From Rubripirellula amarantea (GTDB taxonomy: Bacteria > Planctomycetota > Planctomycetia > Pirellulales > Pirellulaceae), in NCBI RefSeq assembly GCF_007859865.1, contig NZ_SJPI01000001.1, positions 2,851,406 through 2,915,405 of the forward strand: DNA of 64,000 nucleotides. Reading direction: 5' to 3'. Below the pieces are notes generated by a model. It ran no database searches, was not told where the DNA came from, and saw nothing but the letters and a program-made list of their open reading frames with translations. This document shows positions 1 to 7,982 of the stretch, in pieces. Every line of letters begins with the position of its first letter. Within the stretch, counting starts at the first letter, position 1. The position numbers and the translations under genes are program-made.

Positions 1-328
1 CCATGTGCTGCATGAAGCCGGGGCTAAGAAAGCCTCGTTCTGCTTCCTCGTCGGCACGTAGCAAAGCCGCCACGGCAGATCGCAAATCCGCGTTGTCTCC
101 ACAACGCTGGTCCAAAAACGCCTCTCGATCCTCCGCAGAAACATCTAGAGCTTCAAAGAAAATGAGCTCAGCGTTTTCGGGTTCAGGTTCGGGCGGCGGA
201 ACATTCACGAGAGACGCAATGCCTTGGTCGTTCGGGAGGTCTGATGCCCGTGAGTCTAATGGAAGATGAATACCTATGTGGCGTTGGACACACGGCCGGA
301 CTCTACCGGCCGTTTGTCGAAAGTGCAC
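1..328 (-). CDS. N-terminal fragment of a probable serine/threonine protein kinase (runs off window)
   Basis: An open minus-strand frame enters from the left edge and is open up to a stop at 353-355. It contains ELIFFEALDVSAEDREAFLD followed by a CGDNADLRSAVAALLRADEE segment. This is the short helical leader (E-A-L-x(n)-R-x-x-F-L-D-x-x-C-x-x-D-x-x-L-R-x-x-V-x-x-L-L) that precedes the kinase domain in many planctomycete Ser/Thr kinases. The catalytic domain lies outside the window, so kinase activity is inferred from the leader alone. There is no ATG. I give the GTG at 328; a GTG at 208 would also keep the whole conserved leader, and neither has a convincing ribosome-binding site. It follows the next gene at short distance on the same strand. 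Confidence 0.6.
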   Translation of the reverse strand, partial: MHFRQTAGRVRPCVQRHIGIHLPLDSRASDLPNDQGIASLVNVPPPEPEPENAELIFFEALDVSAEDREAFLDQRCGDNADLRSAVAALLRADEEAERGFLSPGFMQHM

Positions 329-374
329 CGAAATGGCCGGTAAACGCCGACACTATCCTGCATCACCGTTGGAT

Positions 375-1520
375 TTAAGTCGACAACAAGACGATGAACG
401 CCTTGAGATACTTATCGATGGTGTCCGCTGATACTTCGTTCCAGCCGGATGTCTTATGACGCAAAATTGCCAGTTTGAAAGACTCAACCGAATCAGCCAG
501 ATCATCAGGCAACTCGGGCAATCCCGCAAACGGTTGCACGGGTGCGGCGGGAGCATCGGGGTCAACCATCGAGATCGCTTCGCCGCCTTGTTCCTTTCCG
601 CTACCACCTAACGACATTAATTCGTCTTCTTCGCCAAAGTCGGGTCCTTCGTAAGTTGGCCCCGAAGCGACACCGGGTTCGTCACCGTACTCTTTCGTGC
701 TGCCGCCACCTTGTGCGGGCAAAACGATGTCTTCGTCGGTATCGACTTCAATGACTTGGCTACCAGTGGGGCGATTGGATTCCACCGCACCGAGAGCTTG
801 CCAACGTTGCTCACGCATACCGGCAACGGACCAACCTTCTTTGGACGCTCCTTCAAGCCATAGCGGAGCATCTTCCCAATCGAGTGCGGCAAGAAAGTGG
901 CTCCAGTAGAGTCCCTGGTAGCTTTCGAACGTCGTTGCAAACCGTTCGTGGACTCGTCGCAAACGTCCCACATGTGGCGCAGTCACGCCGCCAACACGGC
1001 GGGTCCACGCTTCATCGGAATACTGACTCGACTCGGCACCCGACTCGATCAGGGCAGCACGCCAATCGGCGATGATGCGACCTTTTTCCCAGTTCGTGGT
1101 GCTGATCAACGTGTTCCACTGGCCGACGTAAGGCTGAGCCAATTCGACAAGTTTTTCATCGTCATCATCATCAGCCGCGTTATCAATAACCGCGTTATCG
1201 ACCGCCGCATTGCTGTCGATCGCGGTATCGCCATCTGTAATCGCTGCGACATCTGAAACGTCTTGCGGATCAGTGGTCGTTTGTCCGTCGGCGTTGCGTG
1301 CTTCAGCGGTTGCTTCGTTTGCAGCGACATCGTCGGCGTCAAACGCTTCTTTGGCAGACGCTATTTCAGAATCGGCTTCGGTATCGATCGCGCGATCCGC
1401 GTCATTGGTGTCCTCGGCGATCGAGCCCTCTGCGACCGTAAAGTCGAACGGGGTAACTTCGGTTTCGTCTTGAACGTCGTGGGTGTCGGTGTCGCGAATG
1501 TTATCGGGTGTCATGGGCAT
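375..1520 (-). CDS. Acidic conserved hypothetical protein
   Basis: Function unknown; about 381 residues. The first third is strongly acidic and Ala/Asp/Glu-rich, ending in a DDDDDEK run, and looks disordered. A compact middle part follows (WNTLISTTNWEKGRIIADWR, then SDEAWTRRVGGVTAPHVGRL and LYWSHFLAALDWEDAP), rich in Trp and basic residues. I recall this middle part as a conserved planctomycete hypothetical protein. A second acidic, Gly-rich linker leads to a C-terminal helical part. There is no signal peptide or membrane segment, so it is probably cytoplasmic. The frame opens with a TTG at 1541, but two ATGs at 1520 and 1514 are better starts. A nucleic-acid-binding role would be a guess from the basic middle part only. 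Confidence 0.75.
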   Translation of the reverse strand: MPMTPDNIRDTDTHDVQDETEVTPFDFTVAEGSIAEDTNDADRAIDTEADSEIASAKEAFDADDVAANEATAEARNADGQTTTDPQDVSDVAAITDGDTAIDSNAAVDNAVIDNAADDDDDEKLVELAQPYVGQWNTLISTTNWEKGRIIADWRAALIESGAESSQYSDEAWTRRVGGVTAPHVGRLRRVHERFATTFESYQGLYWSHFLAALDWEDAPLWLEGASKEGWSVAGMREQRWQALGAVESNRPTGSQVIEVDTDEDIVLPAQGGGSTKEYGDEPGVASGPTYEGPDFGEEDELMSLGGSGKEQGGEAISMVDPDAPAAPVQPFAGLPELPDDLADSVESFKLAILRHKTSGWNEVSADTIDKYLKAFIVLLST

Positions 1521-1712
1521 CCAATGCGGGAAAAAAGTCAACTCATACGAGGACTCTTACGCTAACGACCGAAGCCTTTCCGCGGGAGAGAGGCGAGGTG
1601 ATTTCGCCCCTGAGATTGATTTTTCCGCGTCGATTGAATCGACCAGTGAAAATCTGCGGTGTGGAAAAGGTGTTCAGAACATCGCGATTGCGATAGTCGC
1701 GGCCCGAGAAGC

Positions 1713-2615
1713 CTAAGCCATTTGGCTCACAGCAGCACGAATTCTTTCGATTGACGAATCATCAAGGTCGCTGAGCATTGGTTGCAGCGGCCCCATCTTG
1801 GCAATGCCGGCCGCTTCGACCGCGTGGTGAAGCACTCGAATCGGATTGATTTCGTTGCGTAGATCCTCCAACGGGCAGAACCACTTTCGAATCGCCTCGG
1901 CCTTTTCGTAGTCGCCGGCGTGGATGGCGTGCATCATCTCCATCGAACGTTCGGGAGCGACGCAGATGCATCCGCTCGTGAATCCGGTAATGCCAAAATC
2001 TCGCAGGTGAATGATCGCAGGCTGTTCGCCAATACCGCTGACGATTCGTGTGCTTGGGAAAGCGTCAATGACTTCACGAAGATAGTCGTCATTGGATGTG
2101 TCTTCTCGCACCACAGCGTACTTGATCCACGAGATCACGCCGTCATCCTCGAGTGATCGGATCAAAGACGCATCGAGCCAGCGATCGAACTTCAAATACA
2201 CGACAAGCGGTTTGCCCAGGTCTTCGGCCAATCGCCGGATCGAAGTGGCAATGCCTTGTTGGTCGACGACGTCACGTGAAGGAAGCAGCATCGCGGTGGG
2301 GAAGTTGAACTGCTGCAGAACCTCAACTTGGTCGCGGGCAAAACCATAAGCCGGGCCAATTGATGGAATCACCACCGTGTCGTCCGAGGTTGATTCGGAC
2401 AACCACTGCAGTGTTCCGGAGTACTCCGCAAGCGAGATGTGATAAAAGACAGCGTTGCCACCATAAAGCAACGATCGAACTCCACCTGCTTCGAGGAAAC
2501 GAATGACCTTTTCGTTTTCCTGTACATCAATGTTGCCGTTTGTGTCTCGCGCCATAGGCGGAACCGCAATCACAGATTGACGAAGTTGAGCAGGTTGAAA
2601 TTCAGATGAGTCCAT
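1713..2615 (-). CDS. Dihydrodipicolinate synthase (DapA)-family lyase/dehydratase
   Basis: A 300-residue TIM-barrel protein of the DHDPS/N-acetylneuraminate lyase family, close to the usual length. The expected Schiff-base lysine is Lys165 (in WIKYAVVRED) and the partner tyrosine is Tyr140 (in PLVVYLKFD). The usual GTTGE substrate loop is replaced by GGNAVFYH near residues 52-59, so it is unlikely to be the biosynthetic DapA. The next gene upstream is an arabinonate-dehydratase-type IlvD/Edd protein on the same strand, 129 bases away. That pairing suggests it acts on a 2-keto-3-deoxy sugar acid, as either a dehydratase or an aldolase. The family is secure; the substrate is inferred. Confidence 0.88.
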   Translation of the reverse strand: MDSSEFQPAQLRQSVIAVPPMARDTNGNIDVQENEKVIRFLEAGGVRSLLYGGNAVFYHISLAEYSGTLQWLSESTSDDTVVIPSIGPAYGFARDQVEVLQQFNFPTAMLLPSRDVVDQQGIATSIRRLAEDLGKPLVVYLKFDRWLDASLIRSLEDDGVISWIKYAVVREDTSNDDYLREVIDAFPSTRIVSGIGEQPAIIHLRDFGITGFTSGCICVAPERSMEMMHAIHAGDYEKAEAIRKWFCPLEDLRNEINPIRVLHHAVEAAGIAKMGPLQPMLSDLDDSSIERIRAAVSQMA

Positions 2616-2701
2616 GATTGTTCAGTCGAAGTTTTAAAGGAGGGAATCGTAGGCGGGAAAGTGAAGTCGAGAGCGTGAAGGTGAGAAAGTTAGGTTGGCT
2701 G

Positions 2702-2727
2702 AGCGTGGTTAGTTAAGCGTGGTTAGT
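2702..2727. repeat. Short tandem repeat, 14-base unit, about two copies
   Basis: AGCGTGGTTAGT begins at 2702 and again at 2716. It lies 18-43 bases beyond the stop codon of the minus-strand IlvD/Edd gene, in the spacer before the DHDPS-family gene. It belongs to a wider pattern of short repeats just after stop codons in this window. Confidence 0.7.
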
Positions 2728-2744
2728 CGAACTTAAAGTGCAGG

Positions 2745-4466
2745 CTAGTAAATGCCCGGCTCCGCACCGGGGCTACGACCAGTTAGGAAATCAAAGTCGC
2801 AACCCTTGTCCGCCTGTGTGACGTGCTTTGCGTACAACCGACCGTAGCCGCGAGCGGGAACAACATCGGGCAACTTTAGTTCCGATCGCCGCCTTGTAAT
2901 TTCAGCATCATCAACGTGCCAGTGGATGGTTCGTTCGGGAATGTTGATCTCAATTTCGTCACCGTTTTGCACGAGGGCAAGTGGGCCACCCGCAGAGCTT
3001 TCGGGGGAAATGTGCAGAACGCAAGTTCCGTAACTCGTGCCGCTCATTCGGGCATCGCTCAAACGAACCATGTCGCGTACACCCTGGACCAGCAATTTCT
3101 TAGGGATTGGCAACATGCCCCACTCCGGAAAACCGGGGGCTCCCAGAGGACCTGCACCGCGAAGAATTAGCACGCTATTGGCGTCAACGTCCAAGTCAGG
3201 ATCGTGAATTCCGGCCTTCATCGCCGGGTAGTCGTCGAACACGACCGCGCGACCGCGATGGATGAGTAGCTTTGGATCCGCAGCGAGCGACTTGATCACG
3301 CAACCTTGAGGCGCCAAATTGCCTCTTAGCAAACACGTTCCGCCGGCGGGTGAAACAGGATTCTCACGCGGACGAATCACTTCATCATCAATGACCTCGG
3401 CATTCGCAATCTGCTCACCAAGCGTTACCCCACTCACTGTCTTGCACTGAGTGTCCAGAAGGTCTGTCAGACGGCTTAATAGCGCCGGCACACCACCCGC
3501 ATTGTAGAAATCCTCCATCAAGTATCGACCACTCGGACGGATGTCACCAATCACCGGAGTAATCCGTGACAGTTCGTCGAAACGATCAAGCGTTAGTTCA
3601 AATCCGAGTCGACCAGCAATCGCAATCAAGTGAACGATCGCGTTGGTGCTTCCACCGATCGCTAACGCAGCGGTTAATGCGTTATCGAGTGATGATGGTG
3701 TTAGAAACGAAGAGGGCGTGAATTTGTCCCACGCCATTTCGACCGCGCGTCGTCCGGTCGCGACCGCCAAACGCGAATGATCGGCAAAAACCGCCGGGGT
3801 GCAAGCGGCGCCCGAAAGTGTGAAGCCCATCGCTTCGGCCACTGAGGCCATCGTGCTTGCGGTTCCCATCGTCATGCACGTTCCTGCGGACCGAGCAATC
3901 CCGTTCTCGATGCACTTCCACGAATGTTCGCACAAATTGCCCGCCATCCGTTCATCCCAGTACTTCCAGGTGTCACTGCCGCTGCCGAGCGTTTCGTTCT
4001 TGAAGCGTCCCTTCAGCATCGGTCCGGCGGGCAGAAAGATCGACGGAATGTCAGCACTGATCGCGCCCATCAACATTGCCGGTACCGTCTTGTCACAACC
4101 GCCCATTAACACTGCCGAATCGATCGGGTGACAACGCAACACTTCTTCGACTTCCATCGCCAACAAGTTGCGGTACAGCATCGTCGTTGGCTTCATCATC
4201 ATCTCGCCCAACGACATCACCGGCACTTCGACCGGAAAGCCTCCCGATTGAAGAATGCCGCGGCGAACTTCGTCAGCCCGGTTGCGAAAGTGCGAGTGGC
4301 ACGTGTTGAGTTCGCTCCAAGTATTGAGAATCGCGACGACAGGTCGATCTTGGTAATCGACATCATCAAACCCCATTCCCTTCAAACGCGAGCGATGCCC
4401 AAAAGAACGCACGTCATCAGGACCGAACCAGCGATGTGAACGAAGTGAGGTGGGGTCGTGAGTCAT
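2745..4466 (-). CDS. IlvD/Edd-family dehydratase, arabinonate-dehydratase type
   Basis: A 573-residue iron-sulfur dehydratase that removes water from a sugar acid (2,3-dihydroxy acid to 2-keto-3-deoxy acid). The three cluster cysteines of the family are present: Cys56 (NTCHSH), Cys124 (GGCDKT) and Cys197 (AGTCMTMG). Lys126 matches the carboxylated lysine, and the catalytic serine falls in DARMSGTSYG near residue 475. The N-terminus (SHRWFGPDDVRSFGHRSRLK) and the spacing resemble bacterial L-arabinonate dehydratase more than branched-chain IlvD. It is probably co-transcribed with the downstream DHDPS-family gene, which together would make a non-phosphorylative pentonate route. Sugar specificity cannot be settled from sequence. 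The start is ATG with a conserved N-terminus. Confidence 0.9.
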   Translation of the reverse strand: MTHDPTSLRSHRWFGPDDVRSFGHRSRLKGMGFDDVDYQDRPVVAILNTWSELNTCHSHFRNRADEVRRGILQSGGFPVEVPVMSLGEMMMKPTTMLYRNLLAMEVEEVLRCHPIDSAVLMGGCDKTVPAMLMGAISADIPSIFLPAGPMLKGRFKNETLGSGSDTWKYWDERMAGNLCEHSWKCIENGIARSAGTCMTMGTASTMASVAEAMGFTLSGAACTPAVFADHSRLAVATGRRAVEMAWDKFTPSSFLTPSSLDNALTAALAIGGSTNAIVHLIAIAGRLGFELTLDRFDELSRITPVIGDIRPSGRYLMEDFYNAGGVPALLSRLTDLLDTQCKTVSGVTLGEQIANAEVIDDEVIRPRENPVSPAGGTCLLRGNLAPQGCVIKSLAADPKLLIHRGRAVVFDDYPAMKAGIHDPDLDVDANSVLILRGAGPLGAPGFPEWGMLPIPKKLLVQGVRDMVRLSDARMSGTSYGTCVLHISPESSAGGPLALVQNGDEIEINIPERTIHWHVDDAEITRRRSELKLPDVVPARGYGRLYAKHVTQADKGCDFDFLTGRSPGAEPGIY

Positions 4467-4697
4467 GTGGGGCAGGTCAAATCAAAGGCGGGAAGGCGGG
4501 GTGCAGGAGGCGTGACAGTCTAGCACGGAAAGGCCACATCCTAGAACCAGACTCCGAGTTGCTGACGCAGATAAGTTGCCGACAAAGAAAGGTTGCTAAT
4601 TCAGACCCAAGGGTGCTTCGGACAACGCATCGCAACTCAGGCAGCGTGACGAAACTTGGCATCATCAAAACAGTGAACTTCTTGCAGTGCGTTCGGC

Positions 4698-6308
4698 CTA
4701 CCGTGGCATTTCGTACACGGCGTAGTTTTCGTTGTCGGTGGATGTTCTCGGATAGACTCTAATCAGCGGCAAATTGTCGCCTACCACCTTGCGATCCACA
4801 ATCAGGAAACGAACGCCATATCGGTCCCGGAAATCGCGCAGAATGCGATAGTTGATCGAGACCCGAACGGTTCCCCATTCCGGTGGATAGACCTCTAGGA
4901 AGCGCCGTTTCCATTCCAACAAACTTGCTGCGTCCTGTGGCACGTCTTTCCAGTTCACAACCTCGGCTCGATGCGCGTACCATTTGAAGGTCTGCTGATG
5001 GCGTGGCGTTAGGAATACTTCGTCTTCGGGTGTACTAGCCTTGGCCCATTGGCAAACTCGCAGCCAATCTCGATACGCAATCCGTTGCCGATCCAAGTCG
5101 GTGTGAAGCACACGGCCAAGCAATCGCTCGTTCACCGATGGTGGCACGCCGGTTCGCATTCGGGCGATGCTGCTGTACGTCACCAGGATCACCGCGACAG
5201 CGAAACCGGCAAAGGCAAGTCGCCGAAACTTGCCTGGTTGATATGCCGTTTGAAAAGCTAAAAGAGAAACGCTTAGTGGAACGATCGCATCGGAAACACG
5301 AAACCAGTAGTAACGAAGCAGTTTTGCGGCTAGGTCCGGCGCTACCGGTGGCAAGAATCCGACCAACATTCCCACTGCAGCAATTGCAATGACACCGATT
5401 GTCCACGCCATCAAACGTCTTTTGGCAGGAGTGTCTTTGGTTGCCGTTAGCGCAAGAGCAAACAGTAAAAACAATAAGCAAGCGTGACGCAGGTACCACC
5501 AAAAATCGAACGCGGCGGGCATCAAATGATGGCTGATTCGAAAGTACGAATACACACTCGCGGCGGCAGCGGAATCTTGCGGATCGGCTCCCATCGAAAG
5601 TTGAACTGCCGGTATCACACCGGGCAACGACAGCACGCCGCCCAGGACCAGCCATCGGGTAACCAACGGGCAACGAATATTCGCCGGTTGATTTCGTTCC
5701 GTGATCCACCAAGCCACCATCGCTGCCACGACCGACCAACCGCCCGTCAAAACGTGAAAGCCTGCCGCGGCGCCGAACCAAACCCACACGCGATTCCATC
5801 GTCGTTGAATCAGGTCTGCGATTCCGAAAAGCACGAAGCCATAAGCGGGAACCTTCGCCTCGATTCCACCAATCACCCATTCACCAGCTAGGTTGCCGTA
5901 CTCGATGCCCGCTATCCAACCGATCGCAACGGCCCAGGTATACATTAGAGAATGCGGCAGCCCACTTTCACGCGAAAATACACGGCATAAACAAGACAAA
6001 CCTGCGGCGATTAAAGTCCAACCGATGACTCGCCCGATCCATGCACTCGTTGATAAAGACACCCACTGCGTTAGGTAGCCGAAGGTTGAATAGAACAAGA
6101 CATGTGCTTTGCCCGACGCTGCAAAAAGGTCATTGGCGCACCATTCCGGTTGCCAAAAGTTCTTGGCTTTGACTAAGTAATGAGCCTCGTTGACCATGGG
6201 CGGCGCGTCACCGGCATAGACAAAGAACAGCCCCACCAGCACGAGCATCTCGAGCGCTACTTGAGCTCTGGACAAGATCGGGGGTTTCGGTGGAAGCGAA
6301 TCAGCCAC
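4698..6308 (-). CDS. Polytopic membrane protein, planctomycete family
   Basis: About 536 residues with roughly ten hydrophobic segments spread over the first 380 residues, then a soluble C-terminal region of about 150 residues. An acidic site between the first membrane segment and the second (NEAHYLVKAKNFW) recalls the first loop of GT-C type glycosyltransferases. I recall similar proteins labelled DUF6798, but I cannot confirm this. The long frame begins at a TTG (6320). A GTG at 6308 gives GTGGCTGA, with the pdxA stop TGA inside the first codons, so translation is probably coupled to pdxA; I prefer that start. Function is unknown; a link to vitamin B6 is not implied by the overlap alone. 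Confidence 0.8.
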   Translation of the reverse strand: MADSLPPKPPILSRAQVALEMLVLVGLFFVYAGDAPPMVNEAHYLVKAKNFWQPEWCANDLFAASGKAHVLFYSTFGYLTQWVSLSTSAWIGRVIGWTLIAAGLSCLCRVFSRESGLPHSLMYTWAVAIGWIAGIEYGNLAGEWVIGGIEAKVPAYGFVLFGIADLIQRRWNRVWVWFGAAAGFHVLTGGWSVVAAMVAWWITERNQPANIRCPLVTRWLVLGGVLSLPGVIPAVQLSMGADPQDSAAAASVYSYFRISHHLMPAAFDFWWYLRHACLLFLLFALALTATKDTPAKRRLMAWTIGVIAIAAVGMLVGFLPPVAPDLAAKLLRYYWFRVSDAIVPLSVSLLAFQTAYQPGKFRRLAFAGFAVAVILVTYSSIARMRTGVPPSVNERLLGRVLHTDLDRQRIAYRDWLRVCQWAKASTPEDEVFLTPRHQQTFKWYAHRAEVVNWKDVPQDAASLLEWKRRFLEVYPPEWGTVRVSINYRILRDFRDRYGVRFLIVDRKVVGDNLPLIRVYPRTSTDNENYAVYEMPR

Positions 6309-7242
6309 AGGACAAATCAACCGCCATATCTATCGCTGCCACCATGCTTTGGTGATTCGCGGTCCCCTGCCAAGCCAAGTCCATCGCGGTGCCATGGTCG
6401 ACACTGGTGCGAACGATGGGCAAACCTAAGGTCACGTTCACAGCATCATCAAATGACAACGCCTTCAATGGAATCAATCCCTGGTCGTGGTACATGCAAA
6501 CGTAGGCATCCGTCTTCGCACGCATGGACGGTGTAAAAGCGGTGTCCGGGGGCACGGGGCCAACGACATTCATGCCACGCACATGACAGAAATCAACTGC
6601 CGGTATAATGATCGACTGCTCTTCGCCATGAGAGAACAATCCGTTTTCTCCAGCGTGTGGATTCAATCCGCAAACAACGATCCGACCCGGACGTCCATGC
6701 CGTTTGGTCATTGCTTCATTAGCAAGCGTGATCGCTTTAATGACTAGGTCCGTTGTTAACATCGACGGGACATCCGCAAGCGGAACGTGGATCGTTGTTA
6801 GCACACAGGAAATTTCGCGGCTCGTCAGCATCATGCAAAAGTCATCGGTGCCAGTTCGCTCGGCCAATACTTCGGTGTGACCCGGAAAGGGGATTCCTGC
6901 TAAATGCCAAGCCTGTTTCTGAATCGGCCCCGTCACCACTCCGGCGACTTTGCCTGACATCGCGTCGCTAATCGCCAAGTTAAACGCATCGAAGGAGGCC
7001 TGTCCCGTCGCTAGCGAAAAATGCCCGTGACTCACTTCGCCGGCGTCACCAACGTCAACAATGTCTTTTGGCAAAGCCAGCTTCAACAAAGTTGCGATGC
7101 GTTTCAATATGACCAACGGGCCATACAGGACTGGGGTGCATCTTTCAGTGATCTCTGGCAGGGCCGCGCATTTGAGTGCCAGTTCAGGTCCCACGCCGGC
7201 AACGTCACCCACGGAAATAGCAATACGAGGTTGAGATGACAT
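6301..7242 (-). CDS. pdxA: 4-hydroxythreonine-4-phosphate dehydrogenase (PdxA)
   Basis: PdxA oxidises 4-phosphohydroxy-L-threonine in the DXP-dependent pathway to pyridoxal 5'-phosphate; cytoplasmic and NAD-dependent. Family signatures appear in order: ISVGDVAGVGPEL at the N-terminus, VTGPIQKQAW, FPGHTEVLAE, GLNPHAGENG and MYHDQGLIPLK with the metal-binding histidine region. Length from the preferred ATG at 7242 is 313 residues, typical of the family; an upstream in-frame start at 7287 would add 15 unconserved residues. The 3' end overlaps the downstream membrane-protein gene by eight bases. VAGVGPE has Val where most family members have Pro (GDPAGIGPE), a mild variation. Confidence 0.93.
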   Translation of the reverse strand: MSSQPRIAISVGDVAGVGPELALKCAALPEITERCTPVLYGPLVILKRIATLLKLALPKDIVDVGDAGEVSHGHFSLATGQASFDAFNLAISDAMSGKVAGVVTGPIQKQAWHLAGIPFPGHTEVLAERTGTDDFCMMLTSREISCVLTTIHVPLADVPSMLTTDLVIKAITLANEAMTKRHGRPGRIVVCGLNPHAGENGLFSHGEEQSIIIPAVDFCHVRGMNVVGPVPPDTAFTPSMRAKTDAYVCMYHDQGLIPLKALSFDDAVNVTLGLPIVRTSVDHGTAMDLAWQGTANHQSMVAAIDMAVDLSCG

Positions 7243-7445
7243 GGATGTGACTGAACGAATTGGTGAAGGAACGTTAGAATGTGGCAATTAGAATAGGGCA
7301 GCGACAACACAGCGGATCATTTTGGCGGCTTCACTGCGGTGAATCGTCTAGAAATGCCTGTCGCTTGGCATCAAGCCGCGAGTATATCGGTTCAAGCCCT
7401 CATTCGACAAACACCCTCGTGGTCAACTCAATCCATCGTTAAGCA

Positions 7446-7982
7446 ATGCATTTACTCTCGTTGTTGTTCCTGTTGATGCATCCTGTCCATGAGACTGTGT
7501 CCGAAGTGGAGTGGAACGAGCAAACCAAATCGGTCGAAGTGGCCGTTCGTTTTCACAGGCTCGACGAGGAATGGATCCTTAAACAGCCTGTCGTCAAGAA
7601 CTTCGGCGATAAATTCAACTCTGAAACGCCCGAGCTAAGTGGCGACGAAGCAAGTGAATTGGGGCGACGCGCGATGGGATACTTAGGTCGTCACTATTGT
7701 TTCAAAGGCTTTCAGGATCCACAAGCGATTGCCTTATACCGCTGGATCGGTCGCAAGGAAGAAGGAGCCCACGTATGGTGGTACTTCGAAGTCGTCTCCA
7801 ATGACAAAACGCGTCCCACATTGATTGACCTAACTCTACTGTTCGAACACAACCAAAATTACACGCATCGAGTCGTGTTTCTCGATCAATCCCCCAAGAC
7901 TTCCGTCAATCTGACGTCGGCGAAGCATCAGGTTTCACTGCCTAGTCCGCAATCGTCAGAGCTGAAGCAAAGCCAACCATGA
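7446..7982 (+). CDS. Secreted or exported DUF6702-like protein
   Basis: A 178-residue protein with a short hydrophobic N-terminus (LLSLLFLLMHPVHETVSEVEW). The opening pattern, H-P-x-H-x-x-x-x-E-V-E-W followed by a charged strand, resembles the DUF6702 family of small exported proteins found in Bacteroidetes and planctomycetes; function unknown. The C-terminal part is polar and Ser-rich. Its stop overlaps the start of the CinA-like gene (ATGA at 7979-7982), so the two are translationally coupled. It is divergent from pdxA across a 203-base spacer that should hold both promoters. The start is the first ATG of the frame. Confidence 0.75.
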   Translation: MHLLSLLFLLMHPVHETVSEVEWNEQTKSVEVAVRFHRLDEEWILKQPVVKNFGDKFNSETPELSGDEASELGRRAMGYLGRHYCFKGFQDPQAIALYRWIGRKEEGAHVWWYFEVVSNDKTRPTLIDLTLLFEHNQNYTHRVVFLDQSPKTSVNLTSAKHQVSLPSPQSSELKQSQP

